Assembly: GCA_015501595.1 (NCBI GenBank)
Contig: JADNRX010000134.1
Span: 62,001-126,000 of the forward strand
DNA from: Hymenopellis radicata
Lineage: Eukaryota > Basidiomycota > Agaricomycetes > Agaricales > Physalacriaceae
Reading direction: 5' to 3'
DNA length: 64,000 nucleotides
Both the position numbers and the translations under genes were made by a program. Shown here in pieces: positions 54,541-64,000 of the stretch. How positions within the stretch are numbered: the stretch's first letter is position 1; each line of letters begins with the position of its first letter. Under the pieces are notes generated by a model. It made no database searches, was not told where the DNA came from, and saw nothing but the letters and a program-made list of their open reading frames with translations.

Positions 54541-55998
54541 ATGCTATCCATGACTCACTTCGTGCTCGCTCTGGCTGCTGCGATACTTTTGGCAAACTCT
54601 TTGCATGCTGTTCCGGCACCCGACCAGAATCAAAAATCGCCGGATGCAAAGGTGCGGCTTTCATTTACTTGCCTAGGTCCTAACCTCCTCATTCGTGCGT
54701 AGGAAGTAACAGCAACCGAACCAATGCGCAAGCCTTCCCTTCCTGGGAACGTCACGTATATTGCTGTAGATACGGATAGTCGAGAGATCGTTGCGTACCT
54801 TCACGATGGATCAATGCTGGGTCGCTACCCTCTTGAAGAGGGTCCTGACTCTGTGCTTAATGAACGCGTGTCTCCAAGGTGCGGAGATCTGCCAATTGAG
54901 GAGGCTAAGACTCGTGAGGGTTCATCATCATGCCGTGTGGGCATGCTGACACTGCACTTTGTTCAGTTCCTGGCTGGAATGCCATAGAGAAGTATGCAGA
55001 TGATAATTGGGGAGACGGTTCTCGCAACGTCGTAACCAATCCAGAAAAGGTATGTAACCAATGAGGAGCGAGCTCTATCTATCATCTAATGTTTTCTGAT
55101 TACAGTACCCCGATTCGGGAGCCCAATTCTGCGTTACGGAACAGGTCGTAGAACTCACCTTCGATAGTGAGTACCTCGTCCAAGTATACGTCGATCACCG
55201 AGTTCATTCATTCCTGCATATGTATAGAAGATCCCATTTGCCACGACACGAAAAGTTCACCAAATGGCACCATCACGAATACGACCGGTGAAGTTACGGC
55301 GGAGATTGACCAAGGATGGACTACGGGTTCGACACAAACAGTAACCAGTCTGACCTCTCACTGTGCTACGATGATTCTATTCTAAATGTTCTAATGTACA
55401 GAATCCGCGACGATCGGGGTCGCCAAGACCTTCAGTTTTTCGGTTGGAGTTCCAGAGGTTGCATCGACCACGCAATCTGTTACCGTCTCCACCGAGTTTA
55501 CGAACTCGAAGTCTACCGCGTGAGCGCTGTTCCTCCCCCTCTCTACAAGATTCGTTGACTGTATTGAAGCTTTGAGGTCCAATACCAGGATACGACGAAG
55601 ACTATGGTCAAGATCGCAACACAGGACGGAAAGCAGTGTCAGGTGTCGGTCAGTTCAGATATATATCCTTGCGTACTCTGATCCCCCCTGATTCGAGCTC
55701 AATTCACTAGCTTTCAACTACATCCTGCGATATGCAAGCTACTGGCAAAATCCAGATATATGCCACCGGTTGGATATGGTTCAATTATAACGACAAAACA
55801 AAGGGCCATTATAAGTGTAAGTCCCGCCTTTCCTTCGTTGCGACGACTCCCGGCATGTGCTCATGACCGGTCTTTCTCGCAGGGGCTGTCAGTATAGATG
55901 CGGTGCTTAGTGAGAATGACCGCTCGAGCTGGACCGAGTTTAAAGGCTCCATGTCGTCCGAGGCGAAATCAGTCTTTCAAGGAGGGTGTGATTCGTGA
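54541..55998 (+). CDS. Secreted beta-rich protein, possible aerolysin/ETX-MTX2-like fold
   Basis: The ATG at 54541 gives a signal peptide. Downstream exons, joined by GT-AG introns in frame, encode a W-N-A-I-E-K-Y-A-D-D block, Cys pairs, a long Ser/Thr-rich alternating beta-strand region with repeated VTVS/TEFTNSKST-type segments, and a C-terminal region with WIWFNYNDKTKGHYK. It ends at 55998. Ser/Thr-rich alternating strands flanking an amphipathic hairpin are typical of beta-pore-forming modules of the aerolysin type. Basidiomycetes have many secreted relatives whose roles (defence, lectin-associated, unknown) are mostly untested. No receptor-binding domain is recognised. I saw no frame break. 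The fold assignment is a pattern-based guess. Confidence 0.62.
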
Positions 55999-56474
55999 AA
56001 AGTAGCAGCCGTAGCAGTGGATCAACGTGCCGCAATGGTGCCTGTATGCCACAGTAGTACTTGATATGCCATATTAGATGCTTGCGACTCTGGGGGAGAG
56101 GAGAGGTTACGATATCCGCCTCCGCCAAAGTGCCTCGACGGCGGGACCCAATAAGGTAAGTAATCGTGCTTCTATCTCGTCCGCTTATTCTCCGCAACTC
56201 TCCTGTCTTTCTGAAAATCTCCAAATCCTCGACGCCAGCCTTATCCTACTATAATGCCACCCTTTACTTCTACTGGAGTTACGCGACCTTGACACGTTGT
56301 CGTCATGTGAGCGTTCCTCCGTACGCGCCCGCCCAATTTCTCCTTTTCACTTACCCTATGCATCTCTCCGACGATCACGGTCAAGTTCCAAGGAAGCCGT
56401 ATCCAAGCCGTGTCCATGAAGTGGGGCCGATTTTGATTGAATCAGGATAGGGACAGCTTTCTCGACCACTCCCA

Positions 56475-58857
56475 ATGTCCCTTCCTCATTTTATCGATGC
56501 GGAATATGATATAGTCTTCGCTGGGGGAGGAACAGCAGCCTGCGTGACTGCCAGCCGACTGGCTGAGGCAGGGCCTGACCTTCGCATCCTGGTTCTCGAA
56601 AGCGGTCCAACGACGAAAGACAAGCTGGAGCATATCCAACCAGGTCGGTATCTCTCCCATCTGGCACCTACGAGTCAGACCGCGCAGTTTTACACTTCTC
56701 CACCATCGGAGCATCTCGCGGGGAGGTCTGTAGTCGTAGCCTCCGGTCGTTGCATCGGGGGCGGATCGTCTATTAATTTTGCGCTGTACAATCGCCCTGC
56801 CGCCTCTGATTTCGACGCATGGGAAACCGAGTTTGGCAATCCTGGGTGGTCAGCGAAGGATCTCATTCCGCTCTTGCAGAAGGTTTTCATGCACGTTCCC
56901 TTTTTGTGAGGATCTGACTTTTCTTGACAGGCGGAGACGTACGAGATTGACACGAGAAAGCCGACACACGGACGCGAAGGGCCTTTGAAGGTATCTTACG
57001 GCGGACCAGGTTCCATACTGGGAATCAGCAAGCAGATTCTGGACATTGGCCCGAAGCTTGAGAAGGATCGCCCGTTTCATGACGAAGGCAATGGATTTGG
57101 TACGGAATCCGTCAATGTTTTCTACGTTTGTTATTCAAGTAAAAGTTTTGGTCTATCGCTGACGTCGCACGTAGCTGATGCCCAAGTGGATATCAAGTGA
57201 CGGTCGCCGTTCAGACGTGGCTGTAGGTGCTTCTATTGACGTGATCTACACATTGACGAATATATCTCTAGCACCACTACGTTTACTACAAGGGTCTCAA
57301 AATCTCTCCGTTCTGGATGGATGTCTTGTCAATCGCATCATCATCGAGTACGCCGTCCTTCCATTACCTATTTCCGCTACGTGACTGAGTAGCTGTGATC
57401 AGGGATGGAGTTGCCACCGGCGTAGAATATTGCTTCGACAGACGAGTTTATCCCTCCTCCCCGCAGAACCTCCGGACAGTCCGGGGTAAGAAATTGGTCG
57501 TCGTCTCCGCTGGGGCGATGGGATCTCCACTCATTCTGGAGCGGTCCGGAATCGGTTCAAAGGATCGCTTGGAGCAGGCCGGCATCCCGGTTGTCGTCGA
57601 CCTTCCTGGAGTCGGCAGCGATTATCAAGGTCTGTCGTATATGCCCGGTAGAAACGACGTTGTTCAATCAAGGATTTAGACCATTCGTTCTACATACTGC
57701 CGTTCATCGCCGACCCAGCTGAAGCTACATTTGAAGCAATGTCGCAGCCGGAGGAATGGATTAAGTCGCAGCAACAATGGGAAAAGGATGGTGGAGGGCG
57801 CCTAGGCGGAAAGTACGATTCCTTGACAGTGCTTGCTCTCCTTGATCACTCATGAACCCCAAATTCAGCGGGGTAGATGGAGTGATCAAAATGCGACCTC
57901 TGCCACATGAGATCGAAGAATTAGGCCCAGAACTTGCCGCGCATTTTAATGAGGTATATGCCGACAAGCCTGATAAGCCATTGTTCTGGCTCTGCGCTTC
58001 AGCAAGGTAAGGGTTTACTTCATGCTTCCTGACTATCTTCTCATTGTGCCTGCAGTCTCCGGCTCTGTATCTTCTTGGTGGGCTTGCATCAGGGTATTTT
58101 GTACTTGGGCTAAGCATTCCAAGGGCTATCCAGAATCAAGAGGAAGTCTCCATATAGCATCAGCAGATCCATATGCTGCACCCGACTTTGATTCAGGATT
58201 CCTGACAAAGTAACGTCTGTTCTGTATCCCGTTCGTTCTCCGTCTTATGTAGTTCTTAGGTCAGTCGACATTGCTGCTCTTTCGCTGGGGTTACAAGAAG
58301 GGCCGTGAGATCATGCGACGCCTCCCAGCCTTCCGTGGCGCTGTCGACTCTCTTCACCCACAATTCGCACCGGATAGTTTGGCAGCCGTGAAAGAGACGT
58401 TGCCAGTTCCGCTGGATGCACCGAAAATCACGTATTCTGCGGCTGACGATGATGCGATCGACCAGAACATCAGGGAACGCAGTATGTTGTCTTGTGCTCA
58501 ACGTCAGAGATATGCTCACTTTCGTTATAGTGCAGACAACATGGCATTCGGTATGTTTCCTCGACTTTGTCCTCTTTACTTGTTCAAGCAACCTTGGCAG
58601 TTGGGTACTTGCGCGATGAAGCCTCTGTCAGAGGGAGGCGTGGTTGACAGCCAGTTGAATGTCTACGGAGTGAAGTGTTTGAAGATCGTCGATTTGTCAA
58701 TTGCTCCGTCCAATGTGAATTCGGTAAAAGTACTCATTCAAGCCGTCTGGCCACATACTTACATCCGCATTTGTAGAACACGGCTTCAGCAGCAATTGCC
58801 ATCGGAGAGAAGGCCGCATTGATCATCGCCAATGAACTTGGCATCGCTGTTGTTTAA
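56475..58857 (+). pseudogene. Alcohol (methanol) oxidase-like GMC gene with frame breaks
   Basis: Starts MSLPHFIDAEYDIVFAGGGT (FAD-binding GxGxxG-type) and continues RILVLESGPTTKDKLEHIQP, CIGGGSSINFALYNRPAASD, KPTHGREGPLKVSYGGPG, GAMGSPLILERSGIGSKDRL and VVVDLPGVGSDYQ. The C-terminal part holds the catalytic-type TTWHSLGTCAMKP and GGVVDSQLNVYGVKCLKIVD. This is the peroxisomal or secreted alcohol-oxidase branch known from brown- and white-rot fungi. Frame is lost near 57300 (an A seems missing in the A-run between GLK and NLSVLDG), near 58100 (two half-matching frames) and near 58280 (an extra T before RWGYKKGREIMRR). No introns fix these. It is probably a recent pseudogene. The rest keeps GT-AG introns. 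Confidence 0.75.
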
Positions 58858-58974
58858 CTGCTGAATACATTATTCAAGTGTATAGTCAACTACAAGTCGT
58901 AGCGTGTAACTACTATTGTCTGTGTGTCATTATAGAAGTAGAGTCGTGAAGGGGAAAGGAGAAAATGAAAACCC

Positions 58975-61575
58975 TCAGGCCGCATCGGAGTGAGCTGCGA
59001 AGGAAGCATTACCGGTCTGAGCCTTGTACATCTTCGCGTACTCGCCGTCCATGCCCAGAAGTTCGGCGTGAGTACCACGCTCCACAATTCGACCCCCTTC
59101 TATACGCCTATGACAGTGGTGAGTACCTAATTCTCACCAGAAGAAGAAAAGGAACTTACAAGATGAGGTTCGCACGGTGTACAAGCGGCACGAGCGTGTG
59201 AGTCACTGCGATCATCGTGTTTCCGGAGTCTACAAAGTCGACAAGAGCCTTGGAAACACGTTCCGCAGCGAGTGGGTCCAATGCAGATAGTCCTTCGTCA
59301 ACGAGCATTAGTCCACACGATTCCTTCGAAGCAAGTACTTTGGTAAACATGCGAGTCCTAGGAATTGAGTGAGCGGTCAGATCAATCTCTGTGTCAGGAC
59401 GGATACTTACAAGAGTAGCCGTTGAAGTTCACCGCCAGAGATCTTCGTCGGCATCCGGATACGCTGCTCGCGATCGCGTTCCTCCGACACGGCTGCGGTA
59501 ATCGGGGCGCTGGAGAAACATGTGTTGAACCCAGTCGAGAAGGTCTCTGGGGTATAAAGCGAATCCAGACCGTGCTCCAAGTCTTCGATATATTTCGAAG
59601 ATCCAGCCAAGTGACACGCTTCGGCAAGGACATCGTCCTCGTCCCCAGGGGCACCAATTAGGAAGTTATCGCGGTAGGAGAGAGGATAGAGATCGTCCGT
59701 CTGAGACAGGATAGCCATAGCCTTTCTTAGGTACGTCAAGTCGATTTCTTTGATGTTGGTGCCGTCGATGAGGACGCTTCCGCTGCTGCAGTCCATCAAG
59801 CGAGCGATGAGGTTCAATAAGGTTGTCTTGCCGCATCCGTTATCGCCAATGATTACGACGAGGTCGCCGGGAGAGACGTCGAAGGATACTCCAATGAGAA
59901 CATCGTTGCCGTTGCCATATCCAAACGAAACGTCCCTGTGGGAAGTGCACGTTATCAAACTCCGTAAGTAACATGGCGCAATGTTGGGACTAACCTGAAA
60001 GAAACACTGAATCCACCCTTCGACTCGAGATCCTTTACTTGCCCGTCTTCCATCGCGGGAGACATTTCCAGCGCGTCATAGAATCTCTTTGCCGTCTGAA
60101 GGAGCATGTTAAGAGGTTGGGCTCGCCCAATCTGTTGCATGAAAACGATGTCTTGCTTGATGCTGGAGTATGAGAGTTGCATAAGCGCCAGAGACGCGAG
60201 GAGGGTAGCGTCTATCGGCAATAGATAACTGATGATGGTCCCGTAGAGGATCTTCTTGAAGATGAGCAGCGCAGTTGGATCAGACAGAGCGTACTCACTG
60301 GACAGTAGTCGATAAGAAGTCGGACGAAGTCCCAGGTCCAGGAAGGAGGCGGACTCATAGCTAGTGTCTGTTCGTTCCACCTGAAAGCGCCGACTTCCTC
60401 AAACTCTTGCGCGTAATCTGGGAAACGAAGTCGTGAATGTATACTGAATGTGTTGGAGGTAACGAACCTTTGGAGAGCTTCTCCTGTCCGCCCGTCTTAA
60501 TCAACGACTCTCGATAAACGGAAGGATAGAAGATCATTTGATGTAGTCCGCGCAACCGAGTGTAGTGTTTATCGTTCGTCCAGAAGACATAGCCTACTAG
60601 AGATCAGTGAAGTGTGATAAGGAAATTGACCGAGTGCGCACCTGCGTCTCCAAAGCGTGACGAAGGTATGAACGTTGACATGACGGGCAACACGTATCCG
60701 AGGGTGAGGACTGTCCATATTGGAATGGATCCGTAGAGATAGAGAAGCGCGACTTGAACACATAGTTGTAGAACGATACCGATGAACGTTCGGAGGTGTA
60801 GTATGATGCCGGATAGGGCCTCCCATCCTTGACTCTTGGGTACCATGTGGAGTTCATCTGGTCCAGGGAGGGAAGTAGGACCTAGAAGGACATTAAACAG
60901 GATACATGGATGTAGGCAGAAGACTGACCAAGGGACGTCTTGAGGTCAAGGGCAAGGCCGACTGTATGACAGCATGATGATGAGGACAAAGAGGGCCACA
61001 CAGCAGGCTGACGCATACCTTCGGCGAACTTCGGAAAGAAGTGCAACTTGAACGTCGAGTCGATAATGATACCTTGCTCCTCGCTGTGACAATGATCAGT
61101 CAATGACAACAAGTACAAGGGGACGACGGACATGATCCTCGAGGCTACGGAGGACACGGCACCTGTTGTCAGACAGACAATAACAGCAGTTCTGAGCGTG
61201 GCGAGCAAGGCTTCACCGGGGCGCAGTGCCCATCGCCCCCACGATTCCACCTTCAGGCGTTTCAGAAGCGACACGGAGTAAGAAGAGATAGACGTACGAT
61301 CCCAAAGCCAGCGGTGTACACGACCAGAGATATAAAGCCGGGACCATACAAAGCCACACCGATGCTGTCAAGTATTGGAGAACGGGCACGGTGGCGATGA
61401 TCAACGCGTCGTAGAGCAGGAGGCAGCGTAGAATCCATGGTCGCGAAGATCTGCGATGCCAATCGAAAGGCTGTTGAACGACCACGGTACCGGCGGCTCG
61501 TACGCCACATGAAAAACCCAAGCTTCTCTCGCTTGACGCGCGAGGCATTGGGAGCCTGGTTGTAGGAGAGTCCAT
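58975..61575 (-). CDS. ABC half-transporter (ABCB-like, one membrane and one ATPase domain)
   Basis: From ATG 61575 an N-terminal region with several hydrophobic helices (WILRCLLLYDALIIATVPVL, SVWLCMVPALYLWSCTPLAL) leads to further membrane segments through about 60.0 kb (IFKKILYGTIISYLLPIDAT). The single nucleotide-binding domain has Walker A GDNGCGKTTLL, Q-loop AILSQTDD, signature ISGGELQRLLL, Walker B GLMLVDEGLSALDP and H-loop AVTHTLV. The C-terminus is GGRIVERGTHAELLGMDGEY. There are many 50-60 nt introns. A half-transporter must dimerise. The membrane location (plasma membrane, vacuole, mitochondrion) is not clear, and no targeting presequence is obvious. All ATPase motifs are present. 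It is convergent with the alcohol-oxidase-like gene, 117 bp between stops. Confidence 0.88.
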
Positions 61576-61838
61576 GAACGAAGTGGAGATGTTTCTGAGG
61601 AGATAGTGGTGGTGGTGGTTTGGGGGAAGGCTGTCGTGCCAGAGGAAGTGACAATCGTGACAATGCTTTTATAGCGGACCGGGTTGGGCGGTCACCCTTG
61701 AGTCATAACAAGAGCAATTCACGCTCTCATAGCGATGGAAATCCTGTGCAGTTAGGCGGGGGGTGAGAACAACGAGATCTACGTTAGTCGCGTAGAAAAC
61801 AATATAAAGAGCGGGCTTTCCAGGGCTGCAGATGGTTG

Positions 61839-62459
61839 TTAGGAGCGTCGGGTAAGAAAACAATAGATGTACTTCGGAGGATGTCTCCATCCCAAAAAAG
61901 ACAAGAGAACAAGGGCCGGGAGGGCCTCCCTCCGAACAAAAAGATCAGCGCCTTTTCCTATTCTTACATTCTCGATGTCCTGCTTCACATGCGTGATCCA
62001 CACATAAATGTGAGAACACGTATATACCAACAAAGTGGGCAGTGTAAACGCGTGGATTCCGAACGCCAGTGTGCCAAACACGATCAATAGAAATTGAGGC
62101 GCCGAACTTGGGGAAATGAATTGGCGTCCTGCTCCAGATAGAAGGAGGAAAGTTTTGTGTGCACAGAGGCTCAAGCTATGTTCCCTAGAGGCAGCTATCT
62201 TTATCGTTAGGTATTGTCTGTTCTGCCCGAACTGGAAGAAATTGAGGGTTGGAAAGAAAAAGCTCACATAGCACTGGAGAGATGGAAGCCGGAAAGGATG
62301 GTACACTGCCCTGGGCAGGTACATTTCACGGCTTCCTGAATGCTTAGGAAGGAATGCAACGCGCTTAGGGTTTGTTGTTTTCAAAATGGTAGAAGGACAT
62401 GAGGGCTCGGCGATGGCCGAGGTTACCCTGGACCAAAGGCATTCAATTTCATGCATCAC
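61839..62459 (-). CDS. Possible hydrophobic membrane protein, unrecognised
   Basis: A 206-codon open frame has membrane-like stretches (QFLLIVFGTLAFGIHAFTLP, TLLVYTCSHIYVWITHV) and a basic/hydrophobic tail. The segment YVSFFFPTLNFFQFGQNRQ may be an in-frame intron. No family is recognised. It lies directly upstream of the ABC gene on the same strand, so a missed 5' exon of that gene is another possibility. Confidence 0.35.
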   Translation of the reverse strand: MMHEIECLWSRVTSAIAEPSCPSTILKTTNPKRVAFLPKHSGSREMYLPRAVYHPFRLPSLQCYVSFFFPTLNFFQFGQNRQYLTIKIAASREHSLSLCAHKTFLLLSGAGRQFISPSSAPQFLLIVFGTLAFGIHAFTLPTLLVYTCSHIYVWITHVKQDIENVRIGKGADLFVRREALPALVLLSFLGWRHPPKYIYCFLTRRS

Positions 62460-64000
62460 ATTAATTGTGGGTCCGACTTGAGGCCATTGTCAATTCATGG
62501 GGATCCAGTCAATTTGCTGTTACACACTGCGCGCAATGCTCTCTGCCTATTTTCTTGACTTTGATCCTTCAAATTAGATCATCTTAAGCTACTATGAGTT
62601 AAACTTAGACGTTGAATAGGTTTGACGACAGATCTATACACCAGGGCGCCACTTTAACACCTCAACGGCCGTGGCATTTCAGCGCTATCTAACATGGTCG
62701 CATGACATCTCTACGTCGTCGGAAAGAAGTAGTTTTGAAAATCGTGAAGAGGAGTTTGAATCCTTCACATGTCAAGGATTCTGATTTGGTACTGGTCGAC
62801 GTGGAACACGACCTTTACACTCCTCCCGCAGCTGCTTGGGTACGCGCATCCCCACAGTTCGTGATACTGGCAAGAGGTTTCTGACCCACATTCCTGAATA
62901 ACGTTTGCAGGCTACGACGACACTTGAGGGACACCTTCGGGTTATCACATCACAGGAGATATCTCGGAGGATACTTACAAGGATATGTAAACGTCTGTAT
63001 TCCAAGATATACAGATAATTGCAGCTGCAGTCTATCTGAAAAAGGAAAATGTGGCGCACTTGCCTTTTTTGGAGCGCAGGTTTGACGCGTTGCATTGAGA
63101 AGCGCGTAGGCAGGAGCACGTTGACCATTAACTACCATGACCCCACGACTTCACCGCTGCCGCCATCGCTGCCGCCTGTGCCGCTGGCAGTATCGCAGGG
63201 CGACTGAACGCCAGGGTCGTCCGACGGGCGCACAACGGCAGGAAAGAGGGCGCGTCCAGTCCAGCTCGTCGGCCACTCCCATTCAGGTCATCGTCTTCGT
63301 CACGGCAGGCTAGATCGTTGATATCGCCGTAGATCATCTCTGGGAGTCATGGATAACGCCACATCGCCGGGGGAATCAAGCGCGACGATATACGCGATGC
63401 GCCGATAATGCGATCTCCGTACGACGAGGCTAGTAAACATATGCAAGGGCTCGCGGGGAAAGGGAGTACTTATTCACTGCAGCGTAAGCGGCTAGTGCTC
63501 CCAGGTGCTCCCTCCGCCCCCGTCGACATCAGCATTGGCCTCGCTCACCGCGGAATGGTACTAGATAGCGCGATCATAGTGGCGATTGGCGGTCAAGCTG
63601 CTCTCCCGACCTCACCTAGATTCCGTTGCCACAACGGAAGGGAGTACAAACCCCATCGTCTATTCCAGAGAAACGTGCTGCCACGTCGCTTCTTTGCGTT
63701 GCCAAGTGGCCAGACTTGGTACATCAATTTTGGCCATCGCGGGCAACGAAAGAGACGAAAAGGTGTATCTTCGAGGCAGAAGTGTTTGGGCGAGTATGAT
63801 TGACATTGGTTGCCGTTGATCGAAAGCACCACGCGATGCCCACGTGGTCATGGTGGTATGCATGATTCGACATTTGCAGAAGTCGACCACAACGTTGATG
63901 TTGACCTGCTGAAACGCCAGCGAATCCTCCCGTCTCCCTTTCATTTTGGCAACCCCCCTGAAATCATTAATATCGGCTAGGCGCAGGGACCCAGGATGCC
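62460..64000. other. No supported gene to the end of the window
   Basis: Frames of up to 131 codons (63408-63803 plus) occur without domain, splice or start support. 63140-63310 is a GC-rich Ala/Arg-type tract open in several frames. Confidence 0.4.

Noticed and set aside
1..64000. tRNA, rRNA or CRISPR features
   Set aside because: I found no B-box with a matching cloverleaf, no rRNA-like sequence and no regular spacer array. The repeats seen are the ones described.

Overview
This window reads as nuclear DNA of an agaricomycete (mushroom-forming) basidiomycete. The genes are dense and on both strands. They are cut by many short introns, mostly 45-65 nt, and intergenic gaps are short. The gene families also fit: a DUF6535 membrane protein, F-box/leucine-rich proteins with a coiled-coil lead-in, alcohol-oxidase-type GMC enzymes, fungal MIF-like tautomerases and a Dal5-type permease. 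There is no bacterial, organellar or viral signature, and I found no tRNA, rRNA or CRISPR. Exon borders were placed by eye from frame continuity and GT/AG signals.

Layout. 1-2.03 kb: a tandemly duplicated segment whose second copy carries a 1.4-kb non-autonomous hAT element; the empty site survives in the first copy. 2.05-7.1 kb: a secreted GMC oxidoreductase and an MFS transporter. 7.6-9.9 kb (minus): a Hel2/ZNF598 ubiquitin ligase. 10.2-12.8 kb (minus): a Dal5/pantothenate-type permease with an apparent AT-AC intron. 14.0-16.0 kb (minus): a cytochrome P450. 16.9-19.9 kb (minus): a GH92 alpha-mannosidase, divergent from a small Cys-rich unknown (20.1-20.9 kb). 21.1-24.2 kb (minus): a DUF6535 protein with a frame break. 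24.9-26.0 kb (minus): an unknown. 28.2-29.9 kb (minus): a MIF-like tautomerase and an unknown. 30.7-32.1 kb: a coiled-coil protein, followed 38 nt after its stop by a 1.2-kb array of six structured RNA-like units (32.13-33.31 kb). 34.1-35.9 kb: an F-box pseudogene. 37.3-39.1 kb (minus): an intact F-box gene. 39.6-40.5 kb: prefoldin subunit 3. 41.1-43.1 kb: two convergent MIF-like copies. 44.2-46.0 kb: a third F-box copy with one frame break. 47.4-49.3 kb (minus): a Tag1-like membrane protein. 50.2-50.7 kb: an Fmp46-like redoxin. 52.2-53.0 kb: a GNAT acetyltransferase. 54.5-56.0 kb: a secreted beta-rich protein. 56.5-58.9 kb: an alcohol-oxidase-like gene with frame breaks. 59.0-61.6 kb (minus): an ABC half-transporter.

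The genes do not form one pathway. Housekeeping genes (Hel2, prefoldin 3, Tag1-like, Fmp46-like) are interspersed with fast-evolving families (F-box, MIF, DUF6535, GMC, secreted protein) that show local duplication and decay.

The strongest candidate for something undescribed is the array at 32.13-33.31 kb. Its six units of about 103-120 nt share one nested stem plan. Several stems change on both sides together, and nearly all non-Watson-Crick pairs are G-U on the plus strand, the strand of the gene just upstream. Other notable items are an apparent U2-type AT-AC intron, three GC-AG introns, micro-exons of 9, 11 and 16 nt, and a hAT insertion with its empty site preserved alongside.
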